DNA of 22,905 nt from Firmicutes bacterium CAG:534. GTDB taxonomy: Bacteria > Bacillota > Clostridia > Lachnospirales > Lachnospiraceae. This document shows positions 1 through 7,827 of this stretch, one piece after another. The translations under genes and the position numbers were made by a program. The stretch covers positions 20,514-43,418 of the forward strand of contig FR894567.1 of NCBI GenBank assembly GCA_000436115.1. Direction: 5' to 3'. Each line of letters opens with the position of its first letter. Position 1 is the first letter of the stretch. A model generated the notes under the pieces. It was not told the origin of the DNA and did not search any database. It saw only the letters and a list, made by a program, of their open reading frames with translations.

Positions 1-1
1 T

Positions 2-1126
2 TTTTCCAATGAATGCAGCTATGACTGTAAATACTGCATTAACCGAAGGTCTAATGATGTGCCGAGAGCCAGCTTCACACCGGATGAGATCTGTGAGCTA
101 ACCATCCAGTTTTACCGGAGAAATTATATAGAAGGGTTATTTTTAAGCTCCGGTATCATTAAGAGCCCTACTTATACCATGGAGCTGATTTATGAAGCAG
201 TTTACAAGCTGCGGACGAAGTACCGCTTTCAGGGATATATTCATGTGAAGACGATCCCCGGGGCAGATCCGGAGCTGATCGCCCGTATGGGGCTGCTTGC
301 AGATCGTATGAGCGTAAATCTGGAGCTGCCCACAGCAGAGGGGCTTTCCAGACTGGCCCCCAATAAACACAGAAAGAATATCCTTCTGCCCATGCGGCAG
401 ATACAGCAGGGCATCAGCCAGAATAAGAATGAGCTGACCTTGTACCGGAATGCTCCGTCCTTTGTACCGGCAGGCCAGTCCACCCAGATGATCGTGGGAG
501 CAACCCCGGAAAGCGATTACCAGCTGATCACAGTGGCAGAAAATCTGTATCAGAAATTTGATTTAAAGAGAGTTTATTATTCCGCATTTGTATCTGTAAA
601 TGAGGATAAGGAACTTCCGGCACTGCCCGGAGGCCCGCCCCTTCTCAGGGAACACAGACTGTATCAGGCAGACTGGCTGCTGCGGTTTTATGGATTTCAG
701 GCCTCAGAGCTTTTAAGCGAGGACAAGCCTAATTTTAATATTCTGCTGGATCCCAAGGCAGACTGGGCGCTGCGACATCTGGAACAGTTCCCGGTAGAGA
801 TCAACCGGGCAGATTACCGGACGATCCTGCGGGTACCCGGGATCGGCGTGAAAAGCGCCCAGAGAATTGTAAGTGCCAGGAGAAACGGAAACCTGACCTT
901 TGAGGATCTGAAGAAGATCGGGGTAACCTTAAAGAGGGCGCTTTACTTTATTACCTGCAGCGGCAGGATGATGTATTCCACCAAGCTGGAGGAGGATTAT
1001 ATTACAAGAAACCTGATCAACCCCAAGGAAAGACTGCCCTTTGACCGGGATGGAATGACGTACCGCCAGCTTTCATTGTTTGATGATACCCTGGAAGAGA
1101 AGTGGAAACTTGCCGCAGGCAGCTGA
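2..1126 (+). CDS. Putative DNA modification/repair radical SAM protein (5' end outside window)
   Basis: The reading frame is open from base 2, so the gene starts before the window. The first codons encode C-SYD-C-KY-C (bases 14-37), the CxxxCxxC motif that binds the radical SAM [4Fe-4S] cluster, followed by NRRSNDVPRASFT. The GTG at 59 is therefore internal and not the true start. A TIM-barrel-like body follows (FLSSGI, GYIHVKTIPGADPELI, VNLELPT). Near the C-terminus, about bases 805-960, is a helix-hairpin-helix stretch (RTILRVPGIGVKSAQRIV) suited to nonspecific DNA binding. This arrangement matches the family described as a putative DNA modification/repair radical SAM protein linked to uracil-DNA glycosylase-like partners. 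The next gene is the usual partner. The substrate and reaction are unknown. Confidence 0.85.
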   Translation, partial: FSNECSYDCKYCINRRSNDVPRASFTPDEICELTIQFYRRNYIEGLFLSSGIIKSPTYTMELIYEAVYKLRTKYRFQGYIHVKTIPGADPELIARMGLLADRMSVNLELPTAEGLSRLAPNKHRKNILLPMRQIQQGISQNKNELTLYRNAPSFVPAGQSTQMIVGATPESDYQLITVAENLYQKFDLKRVYYSAFVSVNEDKELPALPGGPPLLREHRLYQADWLLRFYGFQASELLSEDKPNFNILLDPKADWALRHLEQFPVEINRADYRTILRVPGIGVKSAQRIVSARRNGNLTFEDLKKIGVTLKRALYFITCSGRMMYSTKLEEDYITRNLINPKERLPFDRDGMTYRQLSLFDDTLEEKWKLAAGS

Positions 1127-1203
1127 AGGAGACAGGACAGCAATCAGAGGACATCCTGCATGAGCGGGACGGACAAAGCTTGCAGATTTTGGAAGGCATG
1201 GTG

Positions 1204-1995
1204 ATGAATATGGAGGAAGAACTATATCTGGAATGTACGGATTCCCTGGAGGGCGTTTTTACCGGGATCTATGATGCCTACCTCAGGCGCAGGCCCCACA
1301 GCACCCTTCACCTGTGCCTTGGAGAAGAAGAAAATCCCAGACTGTTTGCCGTCTATGAGAAATGCCAGGTGGATGAAGGCAAAGCGGCAAAGGTAGCCAG
1401 AACCATAGGAAACAGGCTGGGAACAGAGACCTATCTGGCAATCTGCCGCGCTCTTGCAAGCAGGGAGGCAGATAAGGCAGAGGCGGTCTATAAGACCGTG
1501 GTAACCGGCCTTAAGATGAGGGACGGCAGACAGGTTATGGGAAATCTGGCAGACCCTTATGTGCACAGGGTATTTGAGCTTGCCAGGTTTACGGCAAATG
1601 AGGTTCATTTTCATATTGAGTTTATCCGCTTTAGGGAGCTGGAAAATGGAATCCTGTATGCGCCTATCGGCCCTAAGAATAACGTGCTTACCTTTGTGGT
1701 TCCCCATTTTGCAGACAGACTGCCCCTTGAAAATTTCGTGATCCATGATCAGGTACGCAACCTATTTGCCATGCACCCGGCAGGAAAGGACTGGTATCTG
1801 ATATCGGGAGGAGAGGAGAAGCTTGAATTTGACCATGCCTTTTCAGAGGGAGAGAAAAGGTATAGTGAACTTTTTACAAGCTTTTTCCATAGTATAGCAA
1901 TTAAGGAGCGCAGAAACGCAACTCTTCAAAGGAATATGCTGCCGATCAGGTACCGGAAATATATGACGGAATTTGAAAAAAGAGGAATAAAATAG
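1204..1995 (+). CDS. DUF4130 (TIGR03915-type) putative DNA repair protein
   Basis: A 263-residue protein whose start region (LECTDSLEGVFTGIYDAYLR) matches DUF4130 proteins, which normally begin within a few residues of this motif. The frame is open back to a GTG at 1102, overlapping the radical SAM gene. I prefer ATG 1204 because GGAAGG at 1191-1196 lies 7 bases upstream and the family has no such extension; ATG 1210 is also possible. Other visible stretches are LADPYVHRVFELARFTANEVHF and the basic C-terminal end PIRYRKYMTEFEKRGIK. In other bacteria this domain is often fused to a uracil-DNA glycosylase-like domain or encoded next to the radical SAM protein, as here. The pair is inferred to act together on damaged or modified DNA; no catalytic residues can be assigned. 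Confidence 0.82.
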   Translation: MNMEEELYLECTDSLEGVFTGIYDAYLRRRPHSTLHLCLGEEENPRLFAVYEKCQVDEGKAAKVARTIGNRLGTETYLAICRALASREADKAEAVYKTVVTGLKMRDGRQVMGNLADPYVHRVFELARFTANEVHFHIEFIRFRELENGILYAPIGPKNNVLTFVVPHFADRLPLENFVIHDQVRNLFAMHPAGKDWYLISGGEEKLEFDHAFSEGEKRYSELFTSFFHSIAIKERRNATLQRNMLPIRYRKYMTEFEKRGIK

Positions 1996-2127
1996 CTGCC
2001 GCATTGTATTAAAAAAAGTACTTTACAAATACTGATAATGGTGCTAATCTCAATAAAACACCGGAAAACGTTTTTTGACTTAAATTTTAGTTTAGTTTAA
2101 GTGATTTTAAAGAAAGGTGATGATTTT

Positions 2128-2355
2128 ATGATGCAGCGAAAGATCATGCTGAGACTTGATGAAGTCAAAGAATTTGTGGCAGCAGCCAGCAAATGTGATT
2201 TTGACATTGATATATCCTATAACAGATTTGTGGTAGATGCCAAATCCATTGTAGGGGTTCTGGGACTTGATTTAAAGCATCCGCTGACCGTATCCTATAA
2301 CGGATATGACGAAGGCTTTGAACAGTTTATGAACCGCCTGGCACTTGCCTGCTGA
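2128..2355 (+). CDS. HPr-like small protein lacking the phosphorylatable His
   Basis: A 75-residue protein. The segment VVDAKSIVGVLGLDL corresponds to the HPr region around regulatory Ser46 (KSIMGVMSLG), and the rest has HPr size and order. The N-terminal GLHARPA motif with the PTS phosphorylation His15 is absent: the segment before it reads FDIDISYNRFVV. It is therefore unlikely to carry phosphate between Enzyme I and EII; a regulatory or structural role is an inference. ATG 2128 is chosen over GTG 2101 because AGGTG at 2115-2119 sits 8 bases upstream. TTGACT at 2075-2080 resembles a -35 box, but I see no convincing -10. A palindrome AAAACGTTTT at 2065-2074 just upstream resembles the core of a CcpA cre site but misses several consensus positions. 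Confidence 0.7.
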   Translation: MMQRKIMLRLDEVKEFVAAASKCDFDIDISYNRFVVDAKSIVGVLGLDLKHPLTVSYNGYDEGFEQFMNRLALAC

Positions 2356-2384
2356 TAGCAGGCAATCCCCTGCACGCATCATTG

Positions 2385-2429
2385 ACTCCCTATGTGAGAT
2401 AGCGTACTATCTTCATAGGGAGTTTTTTT
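2385..2429 (+). terminator. Rho-independent terminator after the HPr-like gene
   Basis: ACTCCCTATG (2385-2394) pairs with CATAGGGAGT (2414-2423). An inner stem AGATAG/CTATCT closes a CGTA loop, and a run of seven T follows. Confidence 0.9.
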
Positions 2430-2517
2430 GTTGCAGGAAATACCTTATGGCAGGAAAGCAGGCAGATCTTGATTTTGGATAAGCAGAAAGCGCTTGATGG
2501 CAGGAAGGAAAAGGATA

Positions 2518-4932
2518 GTGGAGATCAGAATTTCAGTCAGGAATCTGGTAGAATTTATTCTGCGTTCCGGTGATATTGACAACAGAAGAGTGACCACTGC
2601 CGATAACAGCATGTTAGAGGGGGGAAGAATTCACCGCATGATCCAGCGAAGAATGGGGCCGGATTATCATGCGGAGGTGTCCCTTCGTTATGTGATGCAT
2701 ACAGAGGATTATGATATCCGCATTGAGGGACGGGCAGATGGGATCATTATACAGCCCATAGGAGAAGCGGCTGCCATTCCGGAGCTTGCCCTGACAGATA
2801 TTCCGCCTGCCTATGGAGATGTGGTGACAGTAACGGTAGATGAGATCAAGGGAACCTATCGTGATATCCATAAGATGAAAGAGGCAGCCTCCGTCCATGT
2901 AGCCCAGGCGAAATGCTATGCTTATATTTACGGAAGCCAAAATCAGTTAAAAAGGGTCAGGGTACGGCTGACCTACTGCAATATAGAAACAGAGGAAATC
3001 CGTTATTTCCATTTTGAATATGAAATGAAGGAACTGGAGGACTGGTTTATGGATGTCCTGAAGGAATACCGTAAATGGGCGGATTATCAGACCAAATGGC
3101 AGAAAAAGCGGCAGGACTCCATTAAGAAGCTGGGCTTTCCATTTCCTTACCGGGAAGGACAGAAGGAACTGGTCACCTATGTATATCAGACCATTTACCA
3201 CAGCAGGAAGCTTTTTCTGGAAGCGCCCACAGGAGTAGGGAAGACCCTTTCCACACTGTTCCCGGCAGTGAAATCTATGGGAGAGGGAAGGGGACAGAAG
3301 CTTTTTTACCTGACGGCCAAGACCATTACAAGGACAGTGGCAGACGAGGCCATTTCCTTGATGAGGGAACAGGGCTTATCCTTAAAGTCTGTGATATTGA
3401 CCGCTAAGGACAAAATCTGTTTTATGGAAGAAACCCAGTGTAATCCGGAGTATTGCCCTTATGCCAAGGGACACTTTGACAGGATCAATGATGCCATTTA
3501 CGACCTGTTGACTGAATCAGACAACTTCAAAAGGGAGACTATTGAGGAATATGCAAGAAAGCATAGTGTGTGTCCTTTTGAAATGTGTCTGGATATGAGC
3601 CTTTTTGCAGATGCGGTGATCTGCGATTACAACTATCTGTTTGACCCCCATGTGTATCTGAAGCGTTTCTTTTCGGAAGGAGTAAAGGAGGATTATCTTT
3701 TCCTGGTGGACGAGGCCCACAATTTGGTGGACAGAGGAAGGGAGATGTACAGCGCTGTCCTTTTAAAGGAGGACTTTCTGGCGCTGAAAAGGACGGTGAA
3801 GGATTATGACGGCCGGATGTACCGTCAGCTTGAGCGCTGCAACAGGGAGCTGCTGGAGCTAAAAAGGGAGTGTGAGACCTACCGCTATCTGGACAGCGAA
3901 CAGGCGGCGCCCTTTATCGGGGCGGTGCAGAGACTGTCCGGGATAATGAGCGACTATCTGGAGGATCATGAGGAAAGTCCCATTAAGCAGGAGGTGCTTG
4001 ATTTTTACTTTGAGATCTCCCATTTTCTGCTGATAAGCGATAAGCTTGACCGCAATTATGTGATTTATACTCAGATGGAGTCGGATGCAGGCTTTTCCTT
4101 CCGCCTGTTTTGTGTAAATCCATCTAAAAATCTGAAGGAATGTATGAGCAGGGGGCGGAGCACCATTCTCTTTTCCGCTACGTTTCTGCCCATTCAATAT
4201 TATAAGAGCCTGCTGGGGGGAGATCAGGAGGATTACGAGGTCTATGCCAGATCAGTGTTTGACCAAAGGCGCAAGGGACTTTTTATTGCAGAGGATGTGA
4301 CCAGCAAATATACCAGAAGATCTGAAACGGAATATTATAATATTGCAGCCTATATTCATAGGATCACGCAAAGGCGGGCAGGAAACTATTTGATCTTTTT
4401 TCCTTCCCATGCCTTTTTGCAGAGTGTCTATGACAGCTATGTGAGAAATTTTTCAGGGGAAGAAAAGTGCCTTGTCCAGGAGGAATATATGGATGAGGAG
4501 GAAAGGGAAGCCTTTTTGTCCCGGTTTGATAAGGAGGGGGAGGAGGAAACGCTGCTTGGCTTCTGCGTTCTGGGAGGGATTTTCAGTGAAGGGATCGATT
4601 TAAAGCATGACCGCCTGATCGGAGCGGTGATCGTGGGAACCGGCCTTCCCCAGGTGTGCAATGAAAGAGAGATCCTGAAGAGATACTTTGATGAACAGGG
4701 AGAAAACGGCTTTGATTACGCCTATAAATATCCGGGTATGAATAAGGTATTACAGGCGGCAGGCAGGGTCATCCGTACCGTAGAGGATGTGGGGATCGTG
4801 GCCCTTCTGGATGAACGTTTCTTGACCAGTCAGTATCTCAGGATGTTCCCAAGAGAATGGGACAGCTATGAACAGGTTTCCCTGGAGGCTATTGCCAGAC
4901 GGGTGGAGCGCTTCTGGGATGAATGGCTTTGA
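2518..4932 (+). CDS. XPD/DinG-type ATP-dependent DNA helicase with N-terminal PD-(D/E)XK-like nuclease
   Basis: About 804 residues. The N-terminal part shows GRADG (residues 71-75), DEIKG (108-112) and QAKCYAYIYG (about 130-139), the pattern of a PD-(D/E)XK nuclease. The helicase part has Walker A EAPTGVGKT (235-243), a Cys cluster at about C301, C308, C313, C352 and C357 fitting the iron-sulphur domain of XPD/Rad3 helicases, DEAH at 398-401 (VDEAHNL), and C-terminal helicase motifs GGIFSEGIDL and QAAGRVIRT. It probably unwinds and processes damaged or branched DNA. The frame extends to TTG 2494/ATG 2497, but I prefer GTG 2518: AGGAAGG at 2502-2508 is 9 bases upstream and the protein then begins VEIRISVRNLVEFI, the usual family start. 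The gene stands alone, after the terminator of the HPr-like gene. Confidence 0.85.
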   Translation: MEIRISVRNLVEFILRSGDIDNRRVTTADNSMLEGGRIHRMIQRRMGPDYHAEVSLRYVMHTEDYDIRIEGRADGIIIQPIGEAAAIPELALTDIPPAYGDVVTVTVDEIKGTYRDIHKMKEAASVHVAQAKCYAYIYGSQNQLKRVRVRLTYCNIETEEIRYFHFEYEMKELEDWFMDVLKEYRKWADYQTKWQKKRQDSIKKLGFPFPYREGQKELVTYVYQTIYHSRKLFLEAPTGVGKTLSTLFPAVKSMGEGRGQKLFYLTAKTITRTVADEAISLMREQGLSLKSVILTAKDKICFMEETQCNPEYCPYAKGHFDRINDAIYDLLTESDNFKRETIEEYARKHSVCPFEMCLDMSLFADAVICDYNYLFDPHVYLKRFFSEGVKEDYLFLVDEAHNLVDRGREMYSAVLLKEDFLALKRTVKDYDGRMYRQLERCNRELLELKRECETYRYLDSEQAAPFIGAVQRLSGIMSDYLEDHEESPIKQEVLDFYFEISHFLLISDKLDRNYVIYTQMESDAGFSFRLFCVNPSKNLKECMSRGRSTILFSATFLPIQYYKSLLGGDQEDYEVYARSVFDQRRKGLFIAEDVTSKYTRRSETEYYNIAAYIHRITQRRAGNYLIFFPSHAFLQSVYDSYVRNFSGEEKCLVQEEYMDEEEREAFLSRFDKEGEEETLLGFCVLGGIFSEGIDLKHDRLIGAVIVGTGLPQVCNEREILKRYFDEQGENGFDYAYKYPGMNKVLQAAGRVIRTVEDVGIVALLDERFLTSQYLRMFPREWDSYEQVSLEAIARRVERFWDEWL

Positions 4933-4976
4933 AAAATGAAGGACATGAGATGAAATGACGCCGAATTATACCAAAC

Positions 4977-5055
4977 ATGACACTTGTGTCATTGTGGATA
5001 ACTTTGTGGAAATGGGGGATTTCTCGAAAAATTACCCTTTTTTATTTGTGGATAG
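4977..5055. promoter_or_regulatory. Palindrome plus cluster of DnaA-box-like 9-mers
   Basis: A perfect 7-bp inverted repeat, ATGACAC-TT-GTGTCAT, occupies 4977-4992. Directly after it TGTGGATAA (4993-5001) is the exact reverse complement of the DnaA box TTATCCACA. Two more copies in the same orientation are TGTGGAAAT (5005-5013, two differences) and TGTGGATAG (5047-5055, one difference). The first two start 12 bp apart. Binding by DnaA is an inference from the motif alone. Confidence 0.4.
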
Positions 5056-5197
5056 AAAAATGGAAAAAGAAAAAAACTGCAAGACCAGAAATGCAAATTT
5101 AAAAAAATACTTGGCTAGTCAATCAAAAGAACCCTAAAATTGTCCGGAATAGTCAAAACAGTTTTTTGGTGGAAAATATATACCCTGAATACAGAAT

Positions 5198-5241
5198 ATG
5201 ATAAAATAAGAACCGGTAGAAATACAAAATGATAAAATAAG
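5198..5241 (+). repeat. 13-bp direct repeat upstream of the glycosidase gene
   Basis: ATGATAAAATAAG occurs exactly at 5198-5210 and 5229-5241, 31 bp apart. The second copy runs into the AAGGAGA ribosome binding site. It may be chance in AT-rich DNA, a duplicated promoter element or an operator. Confidence 0.5.
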
Positions 5242-5253
5242 GAGACGTAAGAA

Positions 5254-6564
5254 ATGTGGGCATATGAAAGTGTATTTTATCAGATTTATCCCCTTGGATT
5301 TTGTGGGGCGCCTTTTGAAAATGACGGAGTGTTGGAGCATCGGATCCGCAAGGTGGAGGAATGGATCCCCCATATGAAAAAGCTGGGGATCAATGCAGTT
5401 TATTTTTCACCGGTATTTGAATCCGACACACATGGCTATAACACCAGAGATTATAAGAAGCTTGATGTCAGACTGGGAACCAATGAGGATTTTAAGCAGG
5501 TATGTGAAAAGCTTCATGAAAATGGGATCCGTGTAGTGCTTGACGGAGTATTTAATCATGTGGGCAGAGGCTTCTACCAGTTCCAGGATGTGATCCGCAA
5601 CCGGGAGAATTCCCCTTATCTTAACTGGTTTCATATCAATCTGGGAGGCAACTCGGGCTATAATGACGGATTATGGTATGAAGGCTGGGAAGGAAATTAT
5701 GATCTTGTGAAGCTGAACCTTCAAAATGAAGAGGTGGTACAGCATATCTTTGACGCTGTGAGATATTGGGTAGAGGAATTTCAGATAGATGGACTGAGAC
5801 TGGATGTGGCGTATTGTCTGGACGAAAACTTTGTCAGAAGGCTGAGGAGCTTTACGGATGGGCTGAAGGAGGATTTTTACCTTTTGGGAGAGATGCTTCA
5901 CGGAGATTATAACCGGATGGTCAATGATGCCATGCTTCATTCAGCTACCAACTACGAATGCTATAAGGGATTGTATTCCAGCTTTAACAGCATGAACCTG
6001 TTTGAGATCGTACATTCCCTGCTCCGTCAGTTTGGGCCGGAGAATTGGACTCTTTATAAAGGAAAGCATATGCTGTCCTTTGTGGACAATCATGATGTGA
6101 CCAGGGTAGCCAGTATCTTAAACAATGAAAAGCATCTGCCCCTGATTTATGCGCTTTGCTTTGGCATGCCGGGAATTCCCTGTGTATATTATGGAAGCGA
6201 ATGGGGAGCAAAGGCAGAAAAGAACCAGGGAGATCCGGCGCTCCGCGCCTGCTTTGAAGCGCCTGTGTTTAATGAGCTGTCCGAATGGATCAGCAGGCTT
6301 GCAGAGGCAAAGAAGCAGTCAAAGGCATTAAACTACGGAGATTTCCGTTCTGTGGTTCTGACCAACAGGCAGTGTATCTTTGAGAGAAAGACAGAGGGAG
6401 AAAGAGTGCTTGTAGCCATCAATGCGGACGATCAGCCCTATACCGCTCATTTTGATGCGGGATGCGGACAGGCAGTGGATCTGATCACCGGAAAGCTCCA
6501 TGACTTTGGAGGCGGCAGCCAGCTTGAGCCGTACAGTGCAGCCTTTTGGAAAATGGAAAGATAG
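5254..6564 (+). CDS. GH13 alpha-amylase family glycosidase (cytosolic, cyclomaltodextrinase/neopullulanase-like)
   Basis: A 436-residue protein with no signal peptide, so intracellular. All GH13 conserved regions are visible: region I DGVFNH (D97-H102), region II DGLRLDVAY with predicted nucleophile D184, region III GEMLHG with predicted acid/base E213, and region IV FVDNHD with H280 and D281. The opening VFYQIYPLGFCG and the C-terminal beta domain (RVLVAINADDQPYTAHF) are typical of enzymes cleaving short maltooligosaccharides or cyclodextrins. Exact specificity cannot be read from sequence. AAGGAGA lies about 9 bases before ATG 5254. A terminator follows, so it is probably transcribed alone. 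No transporter or other sugar gene is adjacent. Confidence 0.87.
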   Translation: MWAYESVFYQIYPLGFCGAPFENDGVLEHRIRKVEEWIPHMKKLGINAVYFSPVFESDTHGYNTRDYKKLDVRLGTNEDFKQVCEKLHENGIRVVLDGVFNHVGRGFYQFQDVIRNRENSPYLNWFHINLGGNSGYNDGLWYEGWEGNYDLVKLNLQNEEVVQHIFDAVRYWVEEFQIDGLRLDVAYCLDENFVRRLRSFTDGLKEDFYLLGEMLHGDYNRMVNDAMLHSATNYECYKGLYSSFNSMNLFEIVHSLLRQFGPENWTLYKGKHMLSFVDNHDVTRVASILNNEKHLPLIYALCFGMPGIPCVYYGSEWGAKAEKNQGDPALRACFEAPVFNELSEWISRLAEAKKQSKALNYGDFRSVVLTNRQCIFERKTEGERVLVAINADDQPYTAHFDAGCGQAVDLITGKLHDFGGGSQLEPYSAAFWKMER

Positions 6565-6597
6565 GCGGCAAATAAGAGAAGAAAGATAAACATAAAA

Positions 6598-6660
6598 TAG
6601 GCAGGGGGTAACCGCTTCCAAAAGTAAACTTTTGAGGCCGGCTGTTCCCTGCTTATTTTT
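6598..6660 (+). terminator. Terminator after the GH13 gene
   Basis: GCAGGG (6601-6606) pairs with CCCTGC (6647-6652). A nested stem CCAAAAGT/ACTTTTG with one bulge lies inside, and TTATTTTTTT follows. Confidence 0.75.
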
Positions 6661-6674
6661 TTCTTCTTAAGCTA

Positions 6675-6742
6675 TTGACAAAACAATATTATATGGCGTA
6701 TAGTAAGTAAACAAGAAACAATATTATACAGCATATAATATT
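6675..6742 (+). promoter_or_regulatory. padR operon promoter with two operator copies
   Basis: TTGACA (6675-6680) and TATAGT (6699-6704), spaced 18 bp, form a strong sigma-A-type promoter. AATATTATA occurs at 6685-6693 and again at 6720-6728, 35 bp apart. The second copy is a perfect inverted repeat with TATAATATT (6734-6742) across five bases. The first has a degenerate right half (TATAGTA, 6699-6705) that coincides with the -10. The right halves TATAGTA and TATAATA are alike, so this looks like one duplicated operator, probably bound by the PadR protein encoded downstream. Confidence 0.72.
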
Positions 6743-6801
6743 ATAAAACATAAGCTTTGGATCCAGGAAAGAATATTCATCAGGAAGAAAGGAGCAAGGG
6801 T

Positions 6802-7113
6802 ATGGTTTTTAATACAGGAGCGGCACTTTTGGACGCCATTGTGCTGGCTGTTGTCTCGCGGGAGCCGGAAGGAGCCTATGGCTACAAGATCACCCAGGAT
6901 GTAAGACAGGTCATAGAGCTTTCGGAATCTACGTTATATCCGGTACTGAGGCGGCTGCTAAAGGAGGAATGCCTGGAGGTCTATGACATGGAGTGCGCAG
7001 GACGGAACAGGCGGTATTACAAGGTCACGGAAAAGGGACGCTTGCAGTTAAATCTGTATGAGAGTGAATGGCACAGATATTCAGCAAAAATCAATAAAAT
7101 CTTTGAGGGATGA
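6802..7113 (+). CDS. PadR-family transcriptional regulator
   Basis: 103 residues, the usual size of short PadR proteins. The winged-helix region reads GAYGYKITQDV and then STLYPVLRRLLKEECLEV, the characteristic PadR recognition segment, followed by the wing GRNRRYYKVTEKG and a C-terminal dimerisation helix. The frame is open to TTG 6757, but ATG 6802 is chosen because AAAGGAG (6788-6794) lies 7 bases upstream and the protein then begins with the family start. It leads an operon with the HAAS/DUF1700 gene 15 bp downstream and a DUF4097 gene, the standard arrangement for this regulator. It probably represses its own promoter through the inverted repeats at 6685-6742. Confidence 0.9.
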   Translation: MVFNTGAALLDAIVLAVVSREPEGAYGYKITQDVRQVIELSESTLYPVLRRLLKEECLEVYDMECAGRNRRYYKVTEKGRLQLNLYESEWHRYSAKINKIFEG

Positions 7114-7128
7114 AAGTGAGGAAATAAA

Positions 7129-7827
7129 ATGAGCAGATGGGAATTCATGAGGCAGTTGGAAGAACTGCTGTCTGATATTTCACCAAGTGAGAGAGAAGAA
7201 GCACTTCAATATTATAATGATTATTTTAATGATGCCGGAAAGGAGAACGAGCAGGAGGTTATTAAGGCTCTTGGAAGTCCCGGACAGGTTGCACAGATCG
7301 TAAAGGATGGTCTGGGGGACAACACCGGCGCAGGAGAATTTACAGAAAACGGATTTATGCTGGAAAAGGTTCAGGCAGCCTCCGGTGAGCAGAAAGGGAG
7401 CGGAGCGAAGACGCAGGAAAAAACGCCTCCAAAGGATCAGAAAAAAGATCCGCTGCCCGGCTGGGCTATTGTCCTGCTTGTAATAGGAGGTATTTTCTTA
7501 TCTCCCGTGATCCTGGGAATTGCAGGATCTGTGATCGGCGTCATCTTCAGCATTTTCATGGCAGTGATCGGCCTGGTGATCGGCTTTGGAGCCACAGCGC
7601 TGGCGCTTTATGTTACGGCTATCGCTCTTGTGATCGTCGGGTTTGGAATTTTCCTTGAGAACCCGGTAGCGGCCATCGGCATGATCGGGGCAGGATTTAT
7701 CTGCGCCGCACTTGGGGTCTTGTTTATGATCCTGACGGTGCTTTTAGTAGGAAAGCTCATACCGGCCATCTGTCAGGGAATCGGATATATCTTCCGCAAA
7801 ATTTTTGAAAAAAAGGAGGCGGCTTAA
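7129..7827 (+). CDS. HAAS/DUF1700 membrane protein
   Basis: 232 residues. Residues 1 to about 65 (MSRWEFMRQLEELL through EREEALQYYNDYF and ALGSPGQVAQIVKDGL) match the helical HAAS/DUF1700 domain found beside PadR regulators. A linker rich in Lys, Glu and Gln follows, then several hydrophobic Gly-rich segments from about residue 108 to 215 that predict three or four membrane spans, ending in a basic tail (FRKIFEKKEAA). GAGG lies 7 bases before ATG 7129. The stop codon directly abuts the next gene's ATG, so the two are co-translated. It is inferred to be a membrane partner or sensor for the operon's DUF4097 protein; no biochemical role is established from sequence. Confidence 0.85.
   Translation: MSRWEFMRQLEELLSDISPSEREEALQYYNDYFNDAGKENEQEVIKALGSPGQVAQIVKDGLGDNTGAGEFTENGFMLEKVQAASGEQKGSGAKTQEKTPPKDQKKDPLPGWAIVLLVIGGIFLSPVILGIAGSVIGVIFSIFMAVIGLVIGFGATALALYVTAIALVIVGFGIFLENPVAAIGMIGAGFICAALGVLFMILTVLLVGKLIPAICQGIGYIFRKIFEKKEAA

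Larger units (their letters stand above)
4933..5253. other. 321-bp intergenic region without a credible gene
   Basis: Between the helicase stop and the glycosidase start. The only sizeable open frame (60 codons from 4955) lacks a ribosome binding site and resembles no family. The stretch is AT-rich and holds a short palindrome, DnaA-box-like repeats and a 13-bp direct repeat, listed separately. No terminator hairpin for the helicase gene is evident. No consensus promoter for the glycosidase could be placed with confidence; TATGAT at 5197-5202 could be a -10. Confidence 0.7.

Noticed and set aside
2065..2074. CcpA cre site upstream of the HPr-like gene
   Set aside because: The core palindrome is present but at least three conserved outer positions of the cre consensus do not match, so it is mentioned only as a weak lead.
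4977..5055. Chromosomal replication origin
   Set aside because: There are only three boxes, two of them imperfect, and no dnaA, dnaN or rpmH nearby, so calling it oriC is not justified.
4955..5137. 60-codon open frame between the helicase and glycosidase genes
   Set aside because: No ribosome binding site, low-complexity Lys/Asn-rich product with no family resemblance, and it overlies the DnaA-box-like repeats.
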